Position numbers and translations under genes: made by a program. The notes below the pieces were generated by a model. It was not told the DNA's origin. It ran no database searches and saw only the letters and a list, made by a program, of their open reading frames with translations. A stretch of DNA of 64,000 nucleotides from Bacteroidales bacterium. Its GTDB lineage: Bacteria > Bacteroidota > Bacteroidia > Bacteroidales > UBA4417. Position 1 is the stretch's first letter. Every line of letters begins with the position of its first letter. Shown piece after piece: positions 54,977-63,521 of the stretch. The stretch is taken from positions 62,001-126,000 of the forward strand of contig JADJGZ010000058.1 of NCBI GenBank assembly GCA_016707785.1, given 5' to 3'.

Positions 54977-55318
54977 ATTGTATGCTAAAGATTTCTATAT
55001 CCATTTATTTCATTGTTTTACCCCAGGCATAGAAAATATATCTTCACCTGCCCGGCAGAAAGTACACAAAAAGCACAAATGAATATTAAAGGGAAATATG
55101 AAGTGAAACTATCTATTTACCAACATATTGGCAAACATTTTATAGATTGAATCGAGTGGGTTTAGTTTATGAGAGCTGTTAGTATTGCAATATTAGTTAA
55201 ATTTTTGATTTGCATCAGTATAGGCTAATATTTTTCTAACAATCAGGTAATAAACAACGCTTTCAGGAATGGAAATCCTGAAAGGAAATTTGAGCTCATA
55301 ATTCAGTTAACAGAGAAA
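54977..55318. other. 342-bp spacer inside the PKD cluster
   Basis: AT-rich and non-coding. Contains CCTGCCCGGCAGAAAG with ACACAAAAAGCACAAATG near 55038-55080, a degenerate relative of the ACAAAT hairpin element, and little else. Confidence 0.5.
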
Positions 55319-57736
55319 TTACCGGATCAGCACAATCGTCCCAAACACAGGTTCGGTCAGCTTATCATGGTTCCCCACATCCTTATTATTCCAGATGGTT
55401 CCATCGCGGAAGATGGCCTGGATCTTCCAGACATACACATCCTGCTGAACAGGGTGGCCTTTGTAGGTTCCATCCCAGTACTCCACGGGTGATCCTCTCT
55501 CATCCAGTTGCTTGGATTCCCAGATCATGGCTCCGTGTGAGTTATACACCTGGCAGTGGTAAGTAGCAAGGTTCTGACCCACCGGTTTCCATATCCTTGT
55601 CTGCTGTAGCGTACCTCCCGGGGCAAAAGCATTGGGGACATACAAGCCTTTGAAGAGCAAGGTATATAACATGCTGGTAGTATCCGAACAGCCCTGCTCA
55701 TTCAGGGTCACCAGGGTCACGGTATAGGTGCCGTCTTCGGTGTAGGTGATCAGTGGGGAGGCCAGTGGGGATATCTCTCCATTGCCAAAGTCCCAGTGGT
55801 ATTCATCGGCTCCGATGGATCCATCGTTGAACTGTACCTGTCCCTGCACCTGTTCTACATCTTCTGTATAACTGAAAGCACTCAGTGGTGAGGGTTCTAC
55901 ATCTACCATTGCTCTTAATGTATCAGCACATTGGTTGGTATCGCTGGCGGTCAGCAGTACCCTATACCTGCCGATACTGTCGAACACGAACTCCGGGGTA
56001 GATCCCTGCATTGAGCCTAAAAATCTTCCCAAACTGTCACTCACCCTCCATCCCCATAGGTTCAGCGGGGCAAGGTAAGGATCTGAATGGTCGAAGAAGT
56101 AGGTCGGATGCCCCACACAGGCTATCGAGCTGTTAAAGGTAGCAGAAGGCAGTCCATGGATTATCAGGCTGGTGGTGGCGGTATCACGGCATCCCGACTG
56201 GTTGGTGACAATCAGCCTGGGGTCATAACTGCCCGGGGGCAGGATAAACCCAGGAGGGTTGCGGTTTACAGCGGTGTCATACACACTCTGCGGATCACCA
56301 AACTCCCAGCGGTAAGTGAGTAGTGTAGCTCCATTGGCTTTGGTGGTATCGGTAAACATCGACTCCTGTTTGTAACATACATCCTGTGTTGAAAAGCCTG
56401 CCATAGGTGTGGCGATTACCGTGATCACCCTTTGTGTGGAGTCACTGATCACGCTGCCCCCAACGATCGTGCTTACCCTGAGTTTTACAAGGAAAGTACC
56501 CGGCTGGGTGAAAGTATGGGTGGTGAGGGATTGATAGCTGTTATAAGTGGTCGGTTGTGCGGTATCTCCCCAGGTCCATACCCACTGACTGATCTGTGCA
56601 TCGCAGGTGGAAAAGTCCGAGAACGCAAGGGCATAGTTCTGACATAGCAAGGTGTCTGATGGCGTATAGGCTGCCACAATACAGGGGGAACGCTGAATGC
56701 TGTCTGTGACTGTTGAAGTACAACCATTCCCATCCACCACAGTCAATGTGGTTACATAGGTTCCGGCTGTGGTGTATTTATGCGTGGTGCTGGTATTGGG
56801 GGCATTGATGGTATCCAGTGTCCCGTCGCCAAAGTTCCAGTACATGGTAGTAATAGCACTTGCGGTATCGATGCTTTGGCTGGTAAAGGTGATGGTTGAG
56901 TCGCAGCTGCCCGGGGTATAATCGAACAATGCTACAGGCAAAGCATGCACCTGCACGCTTTGGTAATCATCCGCCTGGCATCCGAACTGGTCTATGGTGG
57001 AGAAGTTAATGGTATAGAAGCCCGGGGCGGTAAAGGTATGTCCCGGGGTTTTGAGGGTGCTCAGGTTCTGTGCACCGGACTGTGGATCCCCAAAGTTCCA
57101 CTGGAAACTGATCAGGGAATCGGCAGGAGCAGCAGGGGTGAGCAACTGCGGGGTGAACTGCATAGGCTCACCGAAGCAGGACTGTGTATAACTGAAGGTA
57201 GCAGTGAGCTCTGAGGGGACACATACCTGCTGGAAGGCTGTATCCACACATCCACGGATATCGGTGATCATCAGCTTTACCTCATAGCAGGAGTCAATGG
57301 CATAATACACATGGTTGGGGTTCTGTCCATTGCCATACTGGTAAGGTTCAAACTCCCAGTTCCATCCTGTTACCAGTGCCTGGTAGCTCCATGAGGAGTC
57401 CTGGAACTGTACCGCTCCATTGGCACAGGGACTGGCTGAGTATTTAAAGTAGGCCGTAGGCTTGTTCCATACCTGCAGTGGCATGGTCTTCACATGGGTG
57501 CAGCCATGCTCGGTAGTGGTGGTAAGGGTGATGGTATAGGTGCCTGCTGTATTGAAGGTGTATTGCGGGTTCTGCATAGTGCTGGTATCAGCGGTGCCTG
57601 AGAGGCCAAAGTCCCAGCTCCATGCAACAAGGGTATCTCCCAGCGGGGCAGAGCTAAGATCGGTGAACTGTGTGGGGGATTCGGCACAGGCCTGCTGGGC
57701 CATAAAGTATGATTGAGGTGCACTGTGGATGGTCAC
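55319..57736 (-). CDS. Giant PKD protein, C-terminal segment with type B sorting domain
   Basis: 805 residues. Eight PKD-like modules, some degenerate: AWSWDFGLSGTADT, GWNWEFEPYQYGN, SFQWNFGDPQSGAQN, TMYWNFGDGTLDT, QWVWTWGDTAQPT, TYRWEFGDPQSVYD, LWGWRVSDSLG and EYHWDFGNGEISPL. It ends with a CHU_C type B domain (GLYVPNAFAPGGTLQQTRIWKPVGQNL ... CQVYNSHGAMIWESKQLDERG ... WDGTYKGHPVQQDVYVWKIQAIF). The apparent start is not real: adding one T at about 57760 joins the preceding segment as DTSGCQNAISHPVTIHSAPQ. Confidence 0.85.
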   Translation of the reverse strand: MTIHSAPQSYFMAQQACAESPTQFTDLSSAPLGDTLVAWSWDFGLSGTADTSTMQNPQYTFNTAGTYTITLTTTTEHGCTHVKTMPLQVWNKPTAYFKYSASPCANGAVQFQDSSWSYQALVTGWNWEFEPYQYGNGQNPNHVYYAIDSCYEVKLMITDIRGCVDTAFQQVCVPSELTATFSYTQSCFGEPMQFTPQLLTPAAPADSLISFQWNFGDPQSGAQNLSTLKTPGHTFTAPGFYTINFSTIDQFGCQADDYQSVQVHALPVALFDYTPGSCDSTITFTSQSIDTASAITTMYWNFGDGTLDTINAPNTSTTHKYTTAGTYVTTLTVVDGNGCTSTVTDSIQRSPCIVAAYTPSDTLLCQNYALAFSDFSTCDAQISQWVWTWGDTAQPTTYNSYQSLTTHTFTQPGTFLVKLRVSTIVGGSVISDSTQRVITVIATPMAGFSTQDVCYKQESMFTDTTKANGATLLTYRWEFGDPQSVYDTAVNRNPPGFILPPGSYDPRLIVTNQSGCRDTATTSLIIHGLPSATFNSSIACVGHPTYFFDHSDPYLAPLNLWGWRVSDSLGRFLGSMQGSTPEFVFDSIGRYRVLLTASDTNQCADTLRAMVDVEPSPLSAFSYTEDVEQVQGQVQFNDGSIGADEYHWDFGNGEISPLASPLITYTEDGTYTVTLVTLNEQGCSDTTSMLYTLLFKGLYVPNAFAPGGTLQQTRIWKPVGQNLATYHCQVYNSHGAMIWESKQLDERGSPVEYWDGTYKGHPVQQDVYVWKIQAIFRDGTIWNNKDVGNHDKLTEPVFGTIVLIR

Positions 57737-59745
57737 CGGATGGCTGATGGCATTCTGGCACCCGAGGTATCACTGATGGTGAGTATCACGGTGAAAGTAC
57801 CGGCCACTCCATAGCTATGCTGCGGGTTTTGTGTGTTTGCAGTGGGACTGCCATCACCAAAGTTCCAGTTGTAAGTCTGTACCGCTCCCACCTGTGTGGC
57901 GGTGGTATCGGTAAAGAAGGTGGTGGCTGATCCAAGGCAAAGCAGGCTGTCATTGTAAAAATCTACTCCTGGTTTTGGAACAATGGATACATTCTGTTCC
58001 AGTGTATCCTGGCATCCTGAAGCATTGGCAGTAATAAGCCTTACCAAATAAGTGCCCGGGTTGGCATAGTTATGTACCGGGTTGGTTTGGGTACTTGAGT
58101 TGCTGCTTCCCGATGGGGGATCGCCAAAGTTCCAGCTATGGGATACCAGTGTGGGACCTCCATTCAGACTGGTCTGGTCGGTAAACTGTGTGGCTTGTCC
58201 CTGGCAGGTATTCTGGTAAGAGAAAGCCGTGAGCGGGGAAGCAGAGATGGTCACAGGGATAACACGTGTATGGCTGCAGCCCTGTTGTGTGCCCAGGGTC
58301 AGGCTTACAAGGAAAGTGCCCGGCTGGCTGTAGGTATGTGTTACCGTGGGGTGGTAAGTAGTAAAGGTGGTATCTGTATCATCACCGAACTGCCAGTACC
58401 AGTTGTTGATTATTCCGCCATTGCCATTGCCCAGGTCGGTGAAGGTGATCTCTGTGCCTGAGCAGGCAGGGGTGTTAAAGCTGAAGTTGGACAGCGGCCC
58501 GGGGGTTACCACCACTGCATTGGTCTTGGTGTTTATGCACCCTGCCGTATCGGTGATGGTGAGCATCACATTGAAGGTGCCGGACTGGGCATAGATATGC
58601 ATCGGGTCCACAAGGGTGGAACTCAGCCCATCCCCGAACTGCCAGTACCAGCTCTGGGTGGCATTTACATTCACCGTAGTGCTGGAAGTGAACTGGGTGG
58701 TATCACCACTGCATCCTGCCACTGAACTAAAATCTACCAGAGGTGGTGGGGTTACATTCACTGATGAAGTAACCGTATCGCTGCATCCGCCTGAGATAAT
58801 GGCTATCAGCCTTACCGTATAGGTCCCTGCGGTATTGAAGTTATGGATAGGGTTCTGCTGGCTGCTCTGGTTGGAGCTGCCTGAGCCCGGGTCACCAAAG
58901 TCCCATTGCCAGTTGGAGATGCCTGAGGTGGTATTGCTTAGAGAAAGATCCGTGAATGATACCGCTGCTCCCTGGCAAGCGGCGCCATGACTGAACAGCG
59001 CCGTAGGTTTGGGAAGGATGGTAAGGGTTTTAGTCTGCAGGTTGGAGCAGGAATCGGAGCTTTTTACTGTCAGGGTTACATTGAAAGTCCCCGACTGTGC
59101 ATAGGTATGTGATACAGAGGCTGTAGCAGGGAAGTTGATAACCTGTGTAGTGCCATCACCAAAATCCCAGAACCAGCGCGTTACATATCCTGCGGCAGAA
59201 GTGGTAAGATCGGTGAACTGTATTTGCTGATCATCACAGGCAGGAGAAGAGAAGTCGAAGTTCACAAGGGGCAGCGGAACGATGATGATCGGGTGGCTGC
59301 GCTGGTTCTCACATCCTGCCGTATCGGTAACGGTGAGCGTGACGGTATAAGTCCCGGCAAAAGTATATACATGGCTGGGAGACTGAAGGGTACTGCTGCC
59401 TCCATCCCCAAAGCTCCAGTACCAGCTGGCAATGGTGGGGATAGCCATGCCTGCAGGGCTGAACTGTGCCGGATTATCCTGGCAGGCGCTCTGGAAGCTG
59501 AAGTCGGTAACAGGCAAAGGCTTGATGGTGACAGGGTAGCTGATCGTATCGGAGCAGCCATTTAAGGTGAGGGTGATCAGTTCACCGTATAGGTGCCCTT
59601 GCAGCATAGCTGTGATTGGGGTTTTGATCAGGCTGGTGTTGAAACTCCTCGAACCGGGTCGCCAAAGTTCCATTGCCAGGAGGTCAGGCTTTGACTTCCG
59701 GAAGTGGTGGTAAGGTCGGTGAAGTGTACAGGGCTGTCCTTGCAA
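57733..59745 (-). CDS. Giant PKD protein, middle segment (seven PKD modules)
   Basis: Real sequence runs from about 59655 to 57760. PKD signatures in order: SWYWSFGDGGSST, RWFWDFGDGTTQV, NWQWDFGDPGSGSSN, SWYWQFGDGLSST, NWYWQFGDDTDTT, SHSWNFGDPPSGSSN, TYNWNFGDGSPTAN, each about 85-95 residues with a closing (V/F)xVTLT strand and a GC(S/Q/I) turn. The first 50 residues of the open frame are out of frame. Restoring four single bases at 59654-59658, 59622-59625, 59599 and 59579 gives NFGDPGSRSFNTSLIKNPNHSYAAKGTYTVNLITLTLNGCSD. Confidence 0.82.
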   Translation of the reverse strand: MQGQPCTLHRPYHHFRKSKPDLLAMELWRPGSRSFNTSLIKTPITAMLQGHLYGELITLTLNGCSDTISYPVTIKPLPVTDFSFQSACQDNPAQFSPAGMAIPTIASWYWSFGDGGSSTLQSPSHVYTFAGTYTVTLTVTDTAGCENQRSHPIIIVPLPLVNFDFSSPACDDQQIQFTDLTTSAAGYVTRWFWDFGDGTTQVINFPATASVSHTYAQSGTFNVTLTVKSSDSCSNLQTKTLTILPKPTALFSHGAACQGAAVSFTDLSLSNTTSGISNWQWDFGDPGSGSSNQSSQQNPIHNFNTAGTYTVRLIAIISGGCSDTVTSSVNVTPPPLVDFSSVAGCSGDTTQFTSSTTVNVNATQSWYWQFGDGLSSTLVDPMHIYAQSGTFNVMLTITDTAGCINTKTNAVVVTPGPLSNFSFNTPACSGTEITFTDLGNGNGGIINNWYWQFGDDTDTTFTTYHPTVTHTYSQPGTFLVSLTLGTQQGCSHTRVIPVTISASPLTAFSYQNTCQGQATQFTDQTSLNGGPTLVSHSWNFGDPPSGSSNSSTQTNPVHNYANPGTYLVRLITANASGCQDTLEQNVSIVPKPGVDFYNDSLLCLGSATTFFTDTTATQVGAVQTYNWNFGDGSPTANTQNPQHSYGVAGTFTVILTISDTSGARMPSAIR

Positions 59746-61646
59746 TGGCCCGAGCTCATAAAGTCGGCCGTGGGGGAACCAAAAACATTCACCAGACGGG
59801 AGTAGCTATGGGTACAGTCTTCGGAGTTAGTCACCGTGAGGGTCACATTGAAAGTACCTGTTACGGCATAGATATGGCTTACATCGGGGATCGCAGGGAA
59901 AAGGATGGTCTGAACAGGGCTCCCATCGCCAAAGTCCCAGCTCCAGCTGGTCAGGTAGCCTGTTTCTGTGGTACTCTGATTATTGAAGCTGATGGTTTGT
60001 CCCTGGCAGTTATCGGTAGCAGAGCTGAACAATGCCGTTGGCGGTGGGGTAACAACCAGGGTGTGGGAACGGGATCCTTCGCAGCCTGCCGTATCGGTGA
60101 TGGTAAGGATTACCGTATAGGTGCCTGCTGCAATATAGGTGTATTGTGTGTTGCGGGTATTGCTCGTGGAGCCATCGCCAAAATCCCAGTGGTAGGTTGC
60201 TGTAGCATTCAGGTTGATCAATGTACTGTCGGCCCAGAAATGGGTTGGGGTACCAAGACAGCCGGTGGTACTAGTAAAATCAGCCAGGGGGGCGCCTTTT
60301 ACATTCACCTGTCGAAGGATAGTGTCGCTGCAGCCATTAAAGTTCTGTACAATCAGGGTTACATTATAAAGTCCTGCTGTAGTATATAAATGAGTAGGGT
60401 CTTCCAGGGTGCTGGTGTTCAAAGATCCAGAAGCAGGATCTCCAAAATCCCAGCTCCAGCTGGTAACGGCTCCCCCTCCATTGGTGTTGCTGGCATCGTT
60501 GAAAATAGCAAGTTCATTCTGGCAGTTGCTCCAGAAGTCAAAGCCGGCAAGGGGACGGCGGGTGACAGTGATAGTGGTGCTGTAAATATCCGTGCAACCC
60601 CGACTATTCAATATGGAAAGAGTAACAAGGTAAGTTCCGGCACCAGCGTAGGTATGCACAGGGTTAGCGGTGGTAGGAAAATTGATGGTATCATTGGGAG
60701 AACCATCTCCATAATTCCATATCCATTGATTGATATAGCCTTGTCCTGCCGGATTAATACTCAATTCAGTAAATTGTGTGGCATCACCCAGGCAGTTTGG
60801 TGTATTATATGAAAAGAATGCTGTGGGATGCGGTCGCACTTCAACCGGATGACTGATAGAATAAGTGCAATTATTGGTATCCTCCACATTAAGTGTTACT
60901 TGAAAGATACCGTAAGTCGGATAGATATGCCAGGGGTTAATAGGTGCATTAAAGGTAGCAAAGGTGCCATCACCGAAATCCCAGTGCCAGTTGCTGATTT
61001 TATTGATAAATGCCCCTGAAACGGTAAAGAAAGTTGTATCTGTATTACAAACTGGTAAAGTAGTGAAGTCAGTAACAGGGGTTGGATTCATGATCACGTT
61101 GACGGTATCCTGCATCATCAGATCACAATTTCCAACAGGGTTTGTGCCTCTGACAGCGTATTGCCCAGGAGTGCTTTTAATTCCAAAACTTAATGGATTT
61201 CCTGTTCCGGGAAGCAGGCTTCCTTCAGGCAGACCGTTTAGCAGGAGTTCATAAGTCATTCCGACCTGGGAGCCTGATAGTCCTATGGTTACTCCAGGAG
61301 TGCCTTCACAATAGAAACCTCCATTGCTAACTGTGACCGTGAAGGGATCAGGAAGCGGAAAAACTGTAATAGCTGCTAATCCGTGAATTGAATCATTTGG
61401 GGTATTACAATAGATATCATTGCTGGCACTAATCCAATAACTGGTAGTAACTGGAGGACTCACATTGAATGTATATGGAGAACTCATGATATTATTAACT
61501 ATAACGGGGGTCGTTCCATTGGTATAGGTTACTGACCATGGGGGTGTCCCGGTAAAGTCAATGGTAATGGGCGTAATCTCAGCTTCACAAATACTTATCG
61601 TACCACTGATAGTAGCGGAAGGATCCGGGTGAACTGTAAGCCACAT
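59628..61646 (-). CDS. Giant PKD protein, segment with transition region and six PKD modules
   Basis: The frame is open further upstream to about 61795 (reading EYHTWITTGDGTFSNPNTLNPTYTPGP through to SGCQSLTGDDF before the apparent start). Residues 1-200 are Ig-like without the PKD core (SATISGTISICEAEITPITIDFTGTPPW; FYCEGTPGVTIGLSGSQVG). Then come six PKD cores: NWHWDFGDGTFAT, QWIWNYGDGSPND, SWSWDFGDPASGSLN, TYHWDFGDGSTSN, SWSWDFGDGSPVQ, SWQWNFGDP. It ends at the indel cluster near 59655. Confidence 0.82.
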   Translation of the reverse strand: MWLTVHPDPSATISGTISICEAEITPITIDFTGTPPWSVTYTNGTTPVIVNNIMSSPYTFNVSPPVTTSYWISASNDIYCNTPNDSIHGLAAITVFPLPDPFTVTVSNGGFYCEGTPGVTIGLSGSQVGMTYELLLNGLPEGSLLPGTGNPLSFGIKSTPGQYAVRGTNPVGNCDLMMQDTVNVIMNPTPVTDFTTLPVCNTDTTFFTVSGAFINKISNWHWDFGDGTFATFNAPINPWHIYPTYGIFQVTLNVEDTNNCTYSISHPVEVRPHPTAFFSYNTPNCLGDATQFTELSINPAGQGYINQWIWNYGDGSPNDTINFPTTANPVHTYAGAGTYLVTLSILNSRGCTDIYSTTITVTRRPLAGFDFWSNCQNELAIFNDASNTNGGGAVTSWSWDFGDPASGSLNTSTLEDPTHLYTTAGLYNVTLIVQNFNGCSDTILRQVNVKGAPLADFTSTTGCLGTPTHFWADSTLINLNATATYHWDFGDGSTSNTRNTQYTYIAAGTYTVILTITDTAGCEGSRSHTLVVTPPPTALFSSATDNCQGQTISFNNQSTTETGYLTSWSWDFGDGSPVQTILFPAIPDVSHIYAVTGTFNVTLTVTNSEDCTHSYSRLVNVFGSPTADFMSSGHCKDSPVHFTDLTTTSGSQSLTSWQWNFGDPVRGVSTPA

Positions 61647-61741
61647 AAAGTCATCACCTGTTAAACTTTGGCAACCAGAGAGATCGAGTGATAAAACAAC
61701 AACATTACCGACGTCATTTGGCCCCGGAGTATATGTAGGAT

Positions 61742-62194
61742 TTAATGTATTTGGGTTACTGAAAGTTCCATCACCTGTGGTAATCCATGTATGGTATTCT
61801 GGAATTGAGCATTTGCATTAAGCTGATAGGGCCTTTGTCCGCAGATTTCATCGTCAGGGCCGGCATTGCTAATAGGAGTAGGGTCAATTTTGAGAATGAT
61901 CTGGTCATTGACGAAAGTCCCGCTGCAAACACCAACACCTTCTAAAGTCAGGGTAAAGGTGATATTCCTGTCAGTTGTTGAAAGATCAATAGGTCCGGCA
62001 AAATATACTGGATTAAATATATTCGGATTACTGAGGAATCCATCTCCACCTGAGATTGTCCATTGAATATTAGCTGCATTGTAATTGTTGCCTACACCAT
62101 TCAACTGGAATTGGGTAACATTACTGCATATATAATCATCCGGGCCTGCATTTACTACAGGATGTGCCTGTAATTGAAAGATCCCGGGAATCAC
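61742..62194 (-). CDS. Giant PKD protein, AGPD-module segment
   Basis: Contains two modules of the AGPDxxIC type (VVNAGPDDYICSNVTQFQLNG; ISNAGPDDEICGQRPYQLNAN), each followed by WTxSGGDGFLSNPNIFNPVY-like strands and LTLEGVGVCSG-like closings. Frame is lost at about 61795 (one T missing, QFQNYHTWITTGDG restored) and at about 62171 on the other side (one base more than expected; LSIQAHPVVNAGPDD restored). Confidence 0.75.
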   Translation of the reverse strand: MIPGIFQLQAHPVVNAGPDDYICSNVTQFQLNGVGNNYNAANIQWTISGGDGFLSNPNIFNPVYFAGPIDLSTTDRNITFTLTLEGVGVCSGTFVNDQIILKIDPTPISNAGPDDEICGQRPYQLNANAQFQNTIHGLPQVMELSVTQIH

Positions 62195-63521
62195 TGACGA
62201 TCATAGAGGAACATGCTAATCGTCCCTGGGCTGACAAAGTAAGGGTGACTACTCCTGCCAGGAAATCAGGATTTCCCGGGATATAAGTAGGTGATAGTAT
62301 TGATGTGGAACTATAAACCCCGGATCCCCCACTCCATGTGATTGTTGAATAGTTGGTAGCATTTGCCCCAAGAATAGGGATTGGTGCATTTACGCAAAAT
62401 GCTTCATCCAGTCCAGCATATACAGTTGGCATGGGATCAATATTTAAAACCATCTGATCTGTGACCAATTCTGCAGAACAAGCGCCTGATCCGGTGCCGG
62501 TCAGTGTTAGCGTTACTATTCCAAGGACGATATCATTAGGCCCAGGTGAGTACACAGCATTCAACTGGTTCAAATTACTGAAAGTCCCGTCCCCGCTGCT
62601 GCTCCATTCATTAACAGTACAATTCTCTGAACTTCCAGATAATGTGTACGTATTTGCTGAGCAGATAGTTGCATTGCTACCTGCACCAACATGAGGAAAC
62701 GGTGATATACTCAGTATCATTCCGTCCAAATCTGTTTGACCTGCACAACTTAAGGCTCCATGAACTTCCAGTGTCAGGTAAATATCACCTGTTTCATCTG
62801 GCATCGGATTATAGGTAGGGCTAACTGTATTTGCTCCACTAAGGCTACCTGTACCGGTTTCTGTCCAGCTGATCCCTCCTGTTATTGCATTCTGAGCTGA
62901 GGCCCCGGTAACATTGAATACTGTGCCCTGGCATATTGCTGCGTCAGGACCGGCATTGGCTACCGGCATTGGATCAATGGTCAGTTGCATCTGATCGTTT
63001 ACATCTGTACAGGGTGAAGCGGCAATTCCATTCAGTGTCAGGGTAATGACTCCACTCTCACCCGGTCCGGGAGTATATACAGGATGAAGGAAACTGGAGT
63101 TGTTGAAACTACCGGTTCCTGTATGGGTCCATAATAAGGAAACATAGTTTTGAGCCGTAGAACCGGAAACTGTAAAATTATTATTCTGACAAATAGATGC
63201 ATCCGAACCAGCATTCGCATTAGGCTGGCGGGTAATACTCAGTGTCATTGAAGAAGTCTGGATCGGGCAGGGTGAAACAGCGGATGCTGCAAGAGTTAGG
63301 GTTACTGATCCTGATATAATATCTGCCGGACTGGGAGTATAAACCGGGTGTAATGTCCCTGTATTATTGAAACTACCACTACCGCTGGTATTCCATTGTA
63401 TAGCTGTATAATTACCGGCGGTTGAATTCAATAATGTATAACTGCCTCCTTCACAAATAGTTGCATTATCACCTGCAAAAGCATGTGCTGCAGGTTGGAT
63501 GGTAAGCTGCATCTGGTCCAC
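62136..63521 (-). CDS. Giant PKD protein, five AGPD-type modules
   Basis: 461 residues with five modules beginning AFAGDNATICEGG, ANAGSDASICQNN, ANAGPDAAICQGT, VGAGSNATICSAN and VYAGLDEAFCVNA. Each is about 70 residues: a Cys-containing opening, WxxSGxGxFxNxxxLxPVYTPGP middle and (V/I)TLTLxxxxxxxC closing strand. The pattern is the PKD-like cysteine module common in giant Bacteroidota surface proteins; one Cys near each end of the module may form a disulfide. Confidence 0.8.
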   Translation of the reverse strand: MDQMQLTIQPAAHAFAGDNATICEGGSYTLLNSTAGNYTAIQWNTSGSGSFNNTGTLHPVYTPSPADIISGSVTLTLAASAVSPCPIQTSSMTLSITRQPNANAGSDASICQNNNFTVSGSTAQNYVSLLWTHTGTGSFNNSSFLHPVYTPGPGESGVITLTLNGIAASPCTDVNDQMQLTIDPMPVANAGPDAAICQGTVFNVTGASAQNAITGGISWTETGTGSLSGANTVSPTYNPMPDETGDIYLTLEVHGALSCAGQTDLDGMILSISPFPHVGAGSNATICSANTYTLSGSSENCTVNEWSSSGDGTFSNLNQLNAVYSPGPNDIVLGIVTLTLTGTGSGACSAELVTDQMVLNIDPMPTVYAGLDEAFCVNAPIPILGANATNYSTITWSGGSGVYSSTSILSPTYIPGNPDFLAGVVTLTLSAQGRLACSSMIVSDSRDLSITGTSCSKCRPG

